Shown here piece by piece: positions 1 to 7,151 of a stretch of 14,250 bases of DNA. Position 1 is the first letter of the stretch. The number at the start of each line of letters is the position of its first letter. The stretch is from positions 1 through 14,250 of the forward strand of contig JAESUE010000107.1 of assembly GCA_016763235.1 (NCBI GenBank). The letters run 5' to 3'. The stretch is from Pseudomonadales bacterium (GTDB lineage: Bacteria; Pseudomonadota; Gammaproteobacteria; Pseudomonadales; UBA3067). The notes beneath the pieces were generated by a model. It had not been told where the DNA came from. It ran no database searches and saw only the letters and a program-made list of their open reading frames with translations. The position numbers were made by a program, and so were the translations under genes.

Positions 1-558
1 GATATTTTTGCTGATTTTTCTGGCGTTCGCCCACTCTGTGATGATGAGTCGGGAGACCCATCTGCCATCACCCGCGATTACACCCTGGAATTGCAGGAGG
101 TATCCCATCAACCTTTACTCTCAGTTTTTGGTGGAAAAATAACCACCTACCGGCGCTTAGCTGAATCTGCACTAAGCAAAATCCGCCCTTATTTTCGCAA
201 TATGACTTCCCCTCTACCTGCCAACACCCCACTTCCCGGAGGTGAATTTTCCCGCGAAGACTGGCCTGACTTATTGCGCCGCATTTCCCGACAAACGCCC
301 TTTTTAAGCCCAGAAACCCATCAGCGCTTAGCGCTTAGCTACGGCCTTAACAGCTTAAAAATGTTTGACGCAGTAGACAATATTGAAGATTTAGGCGAGC
401 ACTTTGGATGTGGTCTTTATGAAATAGAGATAGAATACCTCCGCAGAAGCGAGTGGGCAGTTAACGCAGAGGATATACTCTGGCGTCGAAGCAAACTGGG
501 CTATTTTCTTACGCCCGAAGAAAGAATAAGGCTTTCGACCTACCTCGCTGAGCAATAA
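1..558 (+). CDS. glpD: Glycerol-3-phosphate dehydrogenase GlpD, C-terminal part (5' end outside the window)
   Basis: The frame is open from base 1 and encodes the last 185 residues of the aerobic, FAD-dependent, membrane-associated sn-glycerol-3-phosphate dehydrogenase, which oxidises glycerol-3-phosphate to dihydroxyacetone phosphate and passes electrons to quinone. The first residues, DIFADFSGVRPLCDDES, then AITRDYTLEL and LLSVFGGKITTYRRLAE, are the strongly conserved end of the FAD/catalytic domain. The remainder is the helical C-terminal domain. The TTG at 91 lies inside this conserved block and is not a start. The stop TAA (556-558) coincides with the first three bases of the direct repeat flanking the 68-bp element downstream, so that insertion preserved the stop. 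Family assignment is very secure; the upstream part cannot be judged. Confidence 0.96.
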   Translation, partial: DIFADFSGVRPLCDDESGDPSAITRDYTLELQEVSHQPLLSVFGGKITTYRRLAESALSKIRPYFRNMTSPLPANTPLPGGEFSREDWPDLLRRISRQTPFLSPETHQRLALSYGLNSLKMFDAVDNIEDLGEHFGCGLYEIEIEYLRRSEWAVNAEDILWRRSKLGYFLTPEERIRLSTYLAEQ

Positions 559-563
559 ATAAA

Positions 564-631
564 GTAACACCTCCGCGAACTTTGTAAGAGTTCAGATTGC
601 ATTCAAATTTGAACGTGAGCTGAGGTGTTAC
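564..631 (-). mobile_element. 68-bp palindromic MITE-like element, copy 1
   Basis: A 68-base element bounded by GTAACACCTC (564-573) and its exact reverse complement GAGGTGTTAC (622-631). Immediately outside both ends is a perfect 8-base direct repeat, TAAATAAA (556-563 and 632-639), which is what a target-site duplication looks like. Read on the minus strand it aligns without gaps to the copies at 11455 and 12243. They share the core TCAAATTTGAA followed by GCAATCTGA. It encodes nothing and fills most of the glpD-xseA gap, where the hairpin could also act as a transcript-end structure. GTAA-starting ends with an 8-bp duplication are the pattern known for IS66-family elements; the link to such a transposase is inference. 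Confidence 0.85.
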
Positions 632-699
632 TAAATAAATCAAGCCAGACCACTCTCATCCAAACACTAAATTAGTGACCCACCGAGCCTTTCATAACC

Positions 700-2091
700 A
701 TGAGCATCGCCGTTGACACACGAAACATTATATCTATTGGTGAACTAAATCAGCGCGTTCGCAGCTTACTCGAAGGAAAATTCCCTGCTATCTGGGTAGA
801 GGGAGAAATTTCTAACCTCGTCAAACCCTCGTCAGGGCACCTTTATTTCACGCTAAAAGACAGCAACGCACAAGTTCGTGCCGCTATGTTTAAGGGCAAC
901 AACCGCTTTCTTACCTTCACACCACGTAACGGCACACAGGTGATGGTACGTTGCAGAGTGAGTCTTTATGCCCCGCGTGGTGATTATCAAATCATTGTTG
1001 ATAGCATGGAGGAGTCAGGCGAAGGTGCATTACGCCGTGCTTACGAGCAACTTAAGCGAAAACTTTCTGATGAAGGCCTCTTCGCCCCTGAATACAAACA
1101 GGAAATACCAAGCCATCCGCAAACTGTGGGAGTGGTTACCTCCCCTACCGGTGCCGCTATTCGCGACATTCTCACGGTGTTTAAACGGCGATTCCCAGCA
1201 ACAGACATCGTGCTTTTTCCAAGTATGGTGCAAGGTGAGGGTTCGGCACAAAATATCGCTCGAATGATCGAAAAAGCTAACAGTCAAAGCAATATTGATG
1301 TCTTAATTATCGGCCGTGGCGGTGGTGCTTTAGAGGACTTATGGGCCTTTGATGAAGAAGTGGTAGCCCGAGCGATTTTCACTTCCACTATTCCCATTGT
1401 GTCAGCCGTGGGGCACGAAATAGACTTCACCATTGCTGACCTTGTTGCAGATATGCGAGCACCGACCCCCTCCGCAGCGGCTGAATTGCTAAGCCCCGAT
1501 CAACATAAACTACTCAGCAACGTTAACAGCCTAAAGCAAAGCCTCCTTCACTTAATACAGGCAAATATACTTAACAAACAGGCATACCTTAGGCATATTC
1601 AAAAGCGCCTCAAACACCCAGGCCAAACGATACAAGAACAAACCCAACGTCTGGATATGCTCGAAACCCGGCTAAAAAATGCAATCCGCTTTCAACTATC
1701 TGACCAAAAATCAACCCTGGAAAATTGTACTACACGCTTGCACCTGAACTCCCCTCAACTACAATTCGAACAACAACTGGAAAATATTCAGCAATACCGT
1801 CAAAGGCTGGAGCGCAGTATGGAGCATTTTTTACGGCTTAGGCAGCAATCCCTTCAAGGTAATGGCCGCCGCTTGGGTGCACTCAGCCCCCTTGCGACAC
1901 TCACACGGGGCTACTCAATTACCAGTAAAAAGACCGGCCAAGGGAAAAAGCTGAACCTGATAAGACGTTTCGATGATGTAAAAATTGGAGACACTCTATG
2001 CAGTGAAGTGCATCAGGGTACTATTTATTCCACAGTCACTGAGATCAATCCCGACAACTTAATCAAACCCGATGAGGATATTAGAAAATGA
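700..2091 (+). CDS. xseA: Exodeoxyribonuclease VII large subunit
   Basis: 463 residues, the usual size for XseA, the catalytic large subunit of exonuclease VII, a cytosolic enzyme with XseB that degrades single-stranded DNA from both ends into oligonucleotides. Residues about 10-105 form the N-terminal OB-fold nucleic-acid-binding domain (IWVEGEISNLVKPSSGHLYF, about 31-50). The catalytic domain carries VGVVTSPTGAAIRDI (about 143-157), IIGRGGGALEDLWAFDEE (about 203-220) and AVGHEIDFTIADLVADMRAP (about 236-255). A long helical segment follows, and the C-terminal LTRGYSI motif is present. The ATG at 700 gives the expected N-terminus, although no strong ribosome-binding site precedes it. A 13-base inverted repeat, CACTAAATTAGTG, sits at 665-677 and might be an operator. 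The 3' end overlaps the next gene by ATGA. Confidence 0.97.
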   Translation: MSIAVDTRNIISIGELNQRVRSLLEGKFPAIWVEGEISNLVKPSSGHLYFTLKDSNAQVRAAMFKGNNRFLTFTPRNGTQVMVRCRVSLYAPRGDYQIIVDSMEESGEGALRRAYEQLKRKLSDEGLFAPEYKQEIPSHPQTVGVVTSPTGAAIRDILTVFKRRFPATDIVLFPSMVQGEGSAQNIARMIEKANSQSNIDVLIIGRGGGALEDLWAFDEEVVARAIFTSTIPIVSAVGHEIDFTIADLVADMRAPTPSAAAELLSPDQHKLLSNVNSLKQSLLHLIQANILNKQAYLRHIQKRLKHPGQTIQEQTQRLDMLETRLKNAIRFQLSDQKSTLENCTTRLHLNSPQLQFEQQLENIQQYRQRLERSMEHFLRLRQQSLQGNGRRLGALSPLATLTRGYSITSKKTGQGKKLNLIRRFDDVKIGDTLCSEVHQGTIYSTVTEINPDNLIKPDEDIRK

Positions 2092-2567
2092 CACGCCCCC
2101 TCCACCGATATGCTTCCATCCTCTTAATTCTTTTCCTCGCGCTTACATTTGAAGGATGTAGCACCGTATTACAGGAAGTAATAAAAGCGCCTGAAGTATC
2201 GGTAGGGAAATTCAAGCTCGTTAAAGCTGGGTTTATAAACCAAACTTTTTCCATTCAATTAAACGTAAACAACCCAAATAAAATCCCCCTACCCATTAAA
2301 ACATTTGATTATACCGTCAGCCTGGCAGGGGATGAGTTTGCAAAAGGTCGCATTCCAAAAGCTTTTAGCATTCCAGCAGGGGGGACGGAAAGCATCGACA
2401 TCATTATAAAGCTTAACCTTTTACGCTCCAGCTCCCACTTGGTTAATGTTATAAAAAGTGGCACCAAAGCGATTAATTATGAATTAAACGGTAATATAGG
2501 CATTGACCTACCATTTATGGCAGCTGTGCCTGTTAAAAAAGTTGGCCAAATAAAACTCAGCCGGTAA
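2088..2567 (+). CDS. LEA type 2 family (WHy-domain) putative lipoprotein
   Basis: 159 residues. The N-terminus MTRPLHRYASILLILFLALTFEGC is a short basic stretch, a hydrophobic core and then Cys24, the likely lipidated residue. The lipobox (FEGC) is atypical because position -3 is Phe. The mature part, about 35-155, reads as a LEA14/WHy-type beta-sandwich: VSVGKFKLVKAGFINQTFS, LNVNNPNKIPLPIKTFDYTVSLAG, and a late PAGGTESIDI segment. The NPNKIPLPI-type motif is typical of LEA type 2 proteins. The start overlaps the xseA stop (ATGA at 2088-2091), so translation is probably coupled. Family members in bacteria are usually small envelope proteins of unclear function, sometimes linked to stress tolerance. 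The family call is fairly secure; the exact role is unknown. Confidence 0.8.
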   Translation: MTRPLHRYASILLILFLALTFEGCSTVLQEVIKAPEVSVGKFKLVKAGFINQTFSIQLNVNNPNKIPLPIKTFDYTVSLAGDEFAKGRIPKAFSIPAGGTESIDIIIKLNLLRSSSHLVNVIKSGTKAINYELNGNIGIDLPFMAAVPVKKVGQIKLSR

Positions 2568-2574
2568 AAAATTT

Positions 2575-3402
2575 ATGCCCATGTTCCTTCGAATTATATC
2601 TATCACCACTCTTTGTTTTTTCTCAAACTATGCTTTTGCACTGCCCCAGGCCGACCCAGTACCAGGCGGCATCGCACTTATAAATATTGATATCGATGAC
2701 TTTAGCGCTCCTCAGGTATATTTTAATAGACGCCAATTAATGGTTCACTCCGATGAAGCCAGTTGGATTGCCGTAGTGGGAATACCATTAAATACGTCTG
2801 TTGGTAATCATCAAATCGAAGTCGTGCCAAATAGAGGGACGCCCTTTAACCTTGAATTTAACCTAAAAGGAAAACAATACGAATCACAATATCTAACGAT
2901 AAAAAATAAACGCCAGGTCAACCCCAATAAAAAAGACTTAGCCCGTATCAGTAAAGAAAAGAAAGAAATGAACCAAGTTTATCAACGCTGGACGAAACAA
3001 AGCAAAGACCTCATCCCATTTATTAAACCTGCACAAGGCCCCTACTCTAGCCCCTTTGGCTTAAAGCGTTTTTTTAATAAACAGCCGCGTAATCCACACA
3101 GTGGTATCGATATTGCCGCACCAGAAGGAAGCCCGATTATTGCACCTGCAGACGGAATAATTCGTGCGAGTGGCTATTATTTCTTTAACGGAAGAACGGT
3201 ATTAATTGATCATGGTCAAGGTCTTGTCAGCATGTTTTGCCACATGAGCAGCGTTAATGTACAACTAGGCCAACATATCAAACGCGGGCAACGTGTTGGC
3301 TCCATAGGCCAAACAGGTCGTGCCACAGGGCCGCATTTACATTGGAGTGTCAGCCTTAATAACGCTCGCGTTAATCCACTATTATTTTTGGCAGTACCCT
3401 AA
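2575..3402 (+). CDS. Secreted M23 (LytM/lysostaphin-type) metallopeptidase
   Basis: 275 residues. Residues 1-22 are a signal peptide ending ...NYAFA, so the product is periplasmic. Residues about 27-110 form an all-beta N-terminal domain starting PVPGGIALINID, then a charged helical linker (about 113-145). The M23 domain spans about 155-270. All Zn ligands and catalytic histidines expected of an active enzyme are present: H175 and D179 in NPHSGIDIA, H223 in MFCHMS, and H254/H256 in GPHLHW. It should therefore cut peptide cross-links in peptidoglycan rather than be a degenerate regulator. The ATG at 2575 begins only 7 bases after the preceding lipoprotein gene; a second ATG at 2581 is equally possible. 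No clear Shine-Dalgarno sequence is visible, consistent with coupled translation in an xseA-lipoprotein-peptidase unit. Confidence 0.92.
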   Translation: MPMFLRIISITTLCFFSNYAFALPQADPVPGGIALINIDIDDFSAPQVYFNRRQLMVHSDEASWIAVVGIPLNTSVGNHQIEVVPNRGTPFNLEFNLKGKQYESQYLTIKNKRQVNPNKKDLARISKEKKEMNQVYQRWTKQSKDLIPFIKPAQGPYSSPFGLKRFFNKQPRNPHSGIDIAAPEGSPIIAPADGIIRASGYYFFNGRTVLIDHGQGLVSMFCHMSSVNVQLGQHIKRGQRVGSIGQTGRATGPHLHWSVSLNNARVNPLLFLAVP

Positions 3403-3463
3403 ATCAAAGTTCCACATTGAATCCAACAAATCATTCCCTCGCCGACTTTAGAAAATATTGATA

Positions 3464-4207
3464 ATGCCAACCGCTACTAAAGAAAAAAGCGTCACCCAAA
3501 TACGCATTCAGGCACGAGAAGAAAAAATCATACAGTGCGCCCTGGAAATCATTAATGAATCTGGCTTTGCAGCGCTGCGCATGGAAAACCTCCACAAACG
3601 GGCCGAATGTACCAAAGGCACTCTCTATAACCACTTTATAAATCGCGAAGATTTACTCTGCGAAATTGCGACTCGCTACTGCATCTCCTTAATGTCTTAC
3701 TATGAACGCTTAGACGCCTTCAAAGGCAGCACACGTGAACGGATTATGGCACTCTTTCTCGCCTATCAAATTTATTGTTTCAGTCATCCGGCACTGTTCA
3801 CCTGCGTTTTACAACTTCAAAACCCGTCTCTAATGGCCCGAGGTTCTGAAAAAAGACTCAATAACTACCGCAAAGAAGAAATGCGTTTAGTGCTGCATAT
3901 GACCAATATCATTCAAGACGCTCTGGATGCCGGAGATATCGATGCGAAATACAAAACAAAGGTTTTCGAATTGGCCTTCACCGGTTGGGCAAGTGCCTTC
4001 GGTAATATTTCACTCATGATGTCCAGCCAAGGGGCGTTTCTTACACAGCAGGCCGATAAAGAAGAACAGCTCTTTTTTGCCACCAATATGGCGCTTGATG
4101 GCCTAGGGTGGCAACCTCTATCAACAGACTTTAACTACCTAAAAACATGGCAAAAACTAGGCTGTCAGTTCTTTAAAACAGAGCTAACAAAACTACGTCA
4201 GCCATAA
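3464..4207 (+). CDS. TetR/AcrR family transcriptional regulator
   Basis: 247 residues from the ATG at 3464, chosen over the in-frame TTG at 3458. Residues about 14-60 are a TetR N-terminal DNA-binding domain: REEKIIQCALEIINESGF, then the helix-turn-helix with MENLHKRAECTKGTLYNHF (about 40-58) and the usual NREDLL continuation. The C-terminal part (about 70-240) is a helical ligand-binding/dimerisation domain with no recognisable ligand signature. At 247 residues it is somewhat longer than the usual 190-210. It lies alone between the M23 peptidase and uup on the same strand, with no divergently transcribed efflux or enzyme gene to suggest a target, so only 'transcriptional repressor of unknown regulon' can be supported. 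Confidence 0.9.
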   Translation: MPTATKEKSVTQIRIQAREEKIIQCALEIINESGFAALRMENLHKRAECTKGTLYNHFINREDLLCEIATRYCISLMSYYERLDAFKGSTRERIMALFLAYQIYCFSHPALFTCVLQLQNPSLMARGSEKRLNNYRKEEMRLVLHMTNIIQDALDAGDIDAKYKTKVFELAFTGWASAFGNISLMMSSQGAFLTQQADKEEQLFFATNMALDGLGWQPLSTDFNYLKTWQKLGCQFFKTELTKLRQP

Positions 4208-4341
4208 ATATGGCTTTACCGCTTCTATGCTGAAGACCAACTCAGAAAATCTGCGCATAAAACCCTTTCCGTAAAATTTATCTCTACACGGCGAATATAA
4301 GTAAATTCGTGACTATTACCCTCTACTGCGAGAGATCACTG

Positions 4342-4347
4342 TATAAT
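4342..4347 (+). promoter_or_regulatory. Candidate -10 element for uup
   Basis: A consensus TATAAT lies 30 bases before the uup ATG in the 170-base gap after the TetR gene. No good -35 hexamer is found 16-18 bases upstream. The preceding TG is one base off the extended -10 position. The location fits an independent uup promoter, but this rests on one hexamer. Confidence 0.4.
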
Positions 4348-4377
4348 CGCCGCTTTCCATTATTTGTAAACCCTATT

Positions 4378-6177
4378 ATGTCTTTACTCCGTCTTCGTGA
4401 TATTACTGTTAGTTTCGGTGGCCCAGCCTTATTAGACCACCTAAGTCTTACTCTCAACAAAGGCGAGCGTGTGTGCCTTGTAGGCCGTAATGGTTCGGGA
4501 AAATCGACACTTCTCAAAACCATTAATCGTGAAATCCTCCCCGATGAAGGTCTTGTCGAAACCAGCGGCGCGCTCACCGTGGCGCGCTTAGAGCAGGAAG
4601 TACCGCGTGGTTATCAAGGTAGTGTATTCGACTTGGTAGCGCAGGGGCTTGGGGATATGGCTCCACTGATTCAGCAGTACCAGCATCTCACCACGGAGTT
4701 GGCTGAGAACTATACTGAAGAAGCACTGTACAAGCTGGAGATTGTACAAAAAGAGCTTGAAGCCAAAGACGGCTGGGCACTAGAGCAACAGGTTAGCCAA
4801 GTATTAAGCTTACTTAGCCTTGATGGCGAAATGAAATTTGAATCACTTTCTGGCGGGCTTAAAAGGCGCGTTCTGCTCGCGCAAGCATTGGTTAAACAAC
4901 CCGACATTCTTCTTTTAGACGAACCTACCAACCACCTAGATATTGAATCCATTCAGTGGTTAGAAGCATTTTTACTCAACTACTCAAGCAGCCTGCTCTT
5001 TATCAGTCACGACCGCTCATTTATTCGTTCCCTCTCAACACGCATTATCGACCTTGATCGCGGCAAATTGAGTGACTGGCCTGGCGATTACGAAAACTAT
5101 TTACGCCGAAAACAAGAAGCTCTGGATGCAGAGGATAAACAAAACGCACTCTTTGATAAAAAACTCGCTCAGGAAGAAGTGTGGATACGCCAAGGTATTA
5201 AAGCCCGCCGTACCCGCAATGAAGGGCGTGTGCGCAGCCTTGAAGCACTGCGAAAAGAACGTTCAGAGCGACGCAATCAGGTGGGCAAAGTGCGTTTAGA
5301 GGTTTCCACCGGAGAAAAGAGCGGCCAAAAAGTTATCGAAGCCAAAAATATTTCTTACCAATATGGCGACAATCGACTCGTTAAAAACTTTAGCACAGTG
5401 ATCACACGAAAAGACCGCATCGGAATTGTCGGCCCCAATGGCGTTGGAAAATCGACGTTACTAAAACTGCTACTCGGCCAGCTTACTCCCGATAAAGGAG
5501 AAATAAAGCTCGGCACCAATCTACAAGTTGCTTACTTTGATCAACTACGTGGGCAGCTCGATGAAAAATTATCGGTGCGTGACAACCTTGGGGAAGGAAG
5601 AGATACCGTTACGATTAACGGCAGAGATAAGCATGTAATCGGATACCTCCAAGATTTCCTATTCAGTCCCGATCGCGCAAATACCCCCGTCAAAGCCCTC
5701 TCTGGCGGAGAAAAAAACCGACTCTTACTGGCAAAACTTTTTGCCCGCGAATCCAACCTGCTGGTTCTCGACGAACCCACCAATGATTTGGATATCGAAA
5801 CCCTCGATTTGCTGGAAGAGCTCATCGCCGACTACCCCGGCACCCTGCTTATTGTCAGCCATGATCGCACCTTTTTAAACAACGTGGTTACCAGCGTATT
5901 TGCCTTTGAAGAGCACGGCATAATCAATGAGTACGTTGGTGGTTATGATGATTGGCTTCGCCAAAGAAAAATCCAAACTGACGCAAAAGCGAAGGCCATA
6001 CAAAGTAGCGAAAGCGCTGTAAAACCAAGCGCCGCCAACGAAACAAAAAAAAAGGTAAAGCTAAATTATAATGACCAGAGGGAGCTGGATTCTTTACCAA
6101 AAAAGCTGCAAGAACTCGAAGATAAAATCGGCACTTCAAGCCCAGCTCGCAGACAAAAAAATCCACTCAGACCATGA
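4378..6177 (+). CDS. uup: ABC-F family ATPase Uup, C-terminus frameshifted
   Basis: Soluble ABC-F protein with two ATPase domains and no membrane segments. Uup is known for ribosome-associated activity and for limiting precise excision of transposons. The first domain has Walker A GRNGSGKST (36-44), signature LSGGLKRR and Walker B LLLDEPTNHLDI (about 178-189). The second has GPNGVGKST (about 352-360), LSGGEKNR (about 441) and LVLDEPTNDLDI (about 465). Both sites look intact. The ATG at 4378 gives the normal MSLLRLRDI start; the GTG at 4309 would add an unconserved leader that overlaps the TATAAT. The C-terminal coiled coil is normal up to I584 (6127-6129), then leaves frame. The in-frame reading gives 15 unrelated residues and stops at 6177, while the expected coiled coil continues one base later to 6271. 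Intact length would be about 630 residues; the predicted product is 599. Confidence 0.93.
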   Translation: MSLLRLRDITVSFGGPALLDHLSLTLNKGERVCLVGRNGSGKSTLLKTINREILPDEGLVETSGALTVARLEQEVPRGYQGSVFDLVAQGLGDMAPLIQQYQHLTTELAENYTEEALYKLEIVQKELEAKDGWALEQQVSQVLSLLSLDGEMKFESLSGGLKRRVLLAQALVKQPDILLLDEPTNHLDIESIQWLEAFLLNYSSSLLFISHDRSFIRSLSTRIIDLDRGKLSDWPGDYENYLRRKQEALDAEDKQNALFDKKLAQEEVWIRQGIKARRTRNEGRVRSLEALRKERSERRNQVGKVRLEVSTGEKSGQKVIEAKNISYQYGDNRLVKNFSTVITRKDRIGIVGPNGVGKSTLLKLLLGQLTPDKGEIKLGTNLQVAYFDQLRGQLDEKLSVRDNLGEGRDTVTINGRDKHVIGYLQDFLFSPDRANTPVKALSGGEKNRLLLAKLFARESNLLVLDEPTNDLDIETLDLLEELIADYPGTLLIVSHDRTFLNNVVTSVFAFEEHGIINEYVGGYDDWLRQRKIQTDAKAKAIQSSESAVKPSAANETKKKVKLNYNDQRELDSLPKKLQELEDKIGTSSPARRQKNPLRP

Positions 6178-6271
6178 GAAGCTTTCAGCTCTAAGCGATG
6201 AGCTTACTCATACCGAATCAGAGTTGGAAGTATGCTTTGAGCGCTGGGAAGAACTTGAAGCACAAAGTTAA
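6131..6271 (+). pseudogene. uup: Out-of-frame 3' end of uup (C-terminal DNA-binding coiled coil)
   Basis: Read in the second frame, this stretch gives ALQAQLADKKIHSDHEKL and then LSDELTHTESELEV, ending CFERWEELEAQS with a stop at 6269-6271. This is the canonical end of Uup (typically ...ALQAQLAD...WEELEAL). It joins to ...LQELEDKI of the main frame if the single G at 6130 is skipped, or if two bases have been lost there. The A9 run at about 6045-6053 is not the cause, because the family sequence continues in the original frame for about 25 codons beyond it. A recent mutation, a sequencing error or, less likely, +1 frameshifting would all give this picture. Confidence 0.88.
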
Positions 6272-6331
6272 ACCCCTTAAAACTAGAACCCTCTGTGCGC
6301 GCCTACGACAGCAAGGTTAAAAACTCAAGTT

Positions 6332-6575
6332 TCAGAGTTCAAAATGACATCGAAAATCCCGTGATTGACGTCGTGCTTTGCCGGAAACAGGAACTCCGAA
6401 ACTTGCGTTATTTACAGTACTGCCGGTCTCCCGCGCACCATTTGCAGTACTGTCTATTCGCTCGATGCACTGTGAAATTTACGGTTAATTTCTTCCGCAA
6501 CAGTACTTTACTCCTCCGATGCCGTGGCAATCAACATGGTCATCGCATTAACGATTGACTCGAAGTTATAAGGTG
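6332..6575 (-). pseudogene. Decayed C-terminal remnant of a methyl-accepting chemotaxis protein
   Basis: Minus-strand translation from 6561 gives ESIVNAMTMLIATASEE, a TAA (6510-6508), then STVAEEINRKFHSASSE. This matches the end of the MCP signalling domain, where ...IATASEEQSTVAEEINR... is nearly invariant, so the TAA replaces a Gln codon (CAA to TAA). A frame change follows, and from about 6457 the next frame reads IDSTANGARETGSTVNNAS, again the expected MCP sequence. That frame ends with TGA at 6334-6332. No ligand-binding, membrane or HAMP part is present in the window, so only about the last 80 codons survive. The piece occupies most of the 325-base gap between uup and the deacylase and cannot make a functional receptor. 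The boundaries are approximate. Confidence 0.75.
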
Positions 6576-6596
6576 TTTCGGCCTTAGAAAATGCGC

Positions 6597-7145
6597 TCAT
6601 TTTTGCGCACAATCGAAAAGAATCGATCCCCGCTCCTCTACACTATCTTCATCTACAGGAATGTTGCCTTGATGTTCAGAATCCTGGCCCTGGTTTTTTT
6701 GAGCTGAACGTCCTGTTTCTGGGATGAATCTACACTTTTCTTCTGGAGCCTCAATACCAATGTGGTATGCCGCAAAACCAGGCATCACTATTTGGTTAAC
6801 GGCCATGCCGATAATTCGACCGTCAAAGGGTGCAATTATCTGACTTTCTTCATTGGTAATAGGGTCTCCCACCGTGCCTAACACTTCCCCTTTTTTGATT
6901 TCATCTCCTAACTCGATGCGACTAAAAAGAATCCCTCCTGTGTTTGCACGTAGCCAACGTGATTGATAATAAGTAGGCTCTGGTTTCCCCCAGGAGAAAT
7001 TTCTAGAATACATTTTCTGGGTCTTTAATAAGCTATAAATACTTTTTACTCCTAGCTCTACCTGATCTGCTTGTAGCCTCATCGACTCTCCTGCTTCCAG
7101 GGTTACCGCAGTGATACCGTATTCCACTGCTGCCGTCCTCAGCAT
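6597..7145 (-). CDS. AstE/AspA-type (M14-like) deacylase, C-terminal half of a split gene
   Basis: 182 residues in the same frame as the upstream fragment ending at 7158, from which it is separated only by a TAA and the codons GEPG. It begins MLRTAAVEYGITAVTLEAGE. In the succinylglutamate desuccinylase/aspartoacylase family the Glu of the TxEAGE motif (E17 here) is the catalytic acid/base. The rest is the C-terminal beta domain (SRWLRANTGGILFSRIELG, then GEVLGTVGDPITNEESQIIA and FDGRIIGMAVNQIVMPG), which is complete and well conserved. About 45 polar residues follow that are not part of the usual family end. The ATG at 7145 lies 8 bases after a TAAGGAG Shine-Dalgarno sequence, so independent translation is plausible. 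This half lacks an export signal and the Zn ligands. Confidence 0.8.
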   Translation of the reverse strand: MLRTAAVEYGITAVTLEAGESMRLQADQVELGVKSIYSLLKTQKMYSRNFSWGKPEPTYYQSRWLRANTGGILFSRIELGDEIKKGEVLGTVGDPITNEESQIIAPFDGRIIGMAVNQIVMPGFAAYHIGIEAPEEKCRFIPETGRSAQKNQGQDSEHQGNIPVDEDSVEERGSILFDCAQK

Positions 7146-7151
7146 TCCTGG

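Noticed and set aside
564..631. The palindromic elements as integron attC sites.
   Set aside because: The ends are GTAAC...GTTAC with flanking 8-bp duplications. The RYYYAAC/GTTRRRY core sites and a cassette arrangement are absent.
6045..6053. A9 run in uup as the cause of the frameshift.
   Set aside because: Family sequence (KVKLNYNDQRELDSLPKKLQELEDKI) continues in the original frame beyond it; the break is about 75 bases later.
6415..6507. Three copies of CAGTACT (6415, 6445, 6501), looking like a short dispersed repeat.
   Set aside because: On the minus strand each is the Ser-Thr codon pair AGT ACT inside the chemoreceptor remnant (QSTV, DSTA, GSTV), so coding sequence explains them.
6295..6558. 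87-codon plus-strand ORF in the gap after uup.
   Set aside because: It has no ribosome-binding site or family resemblance, and lies antisense to the recognisable MCP remnant.
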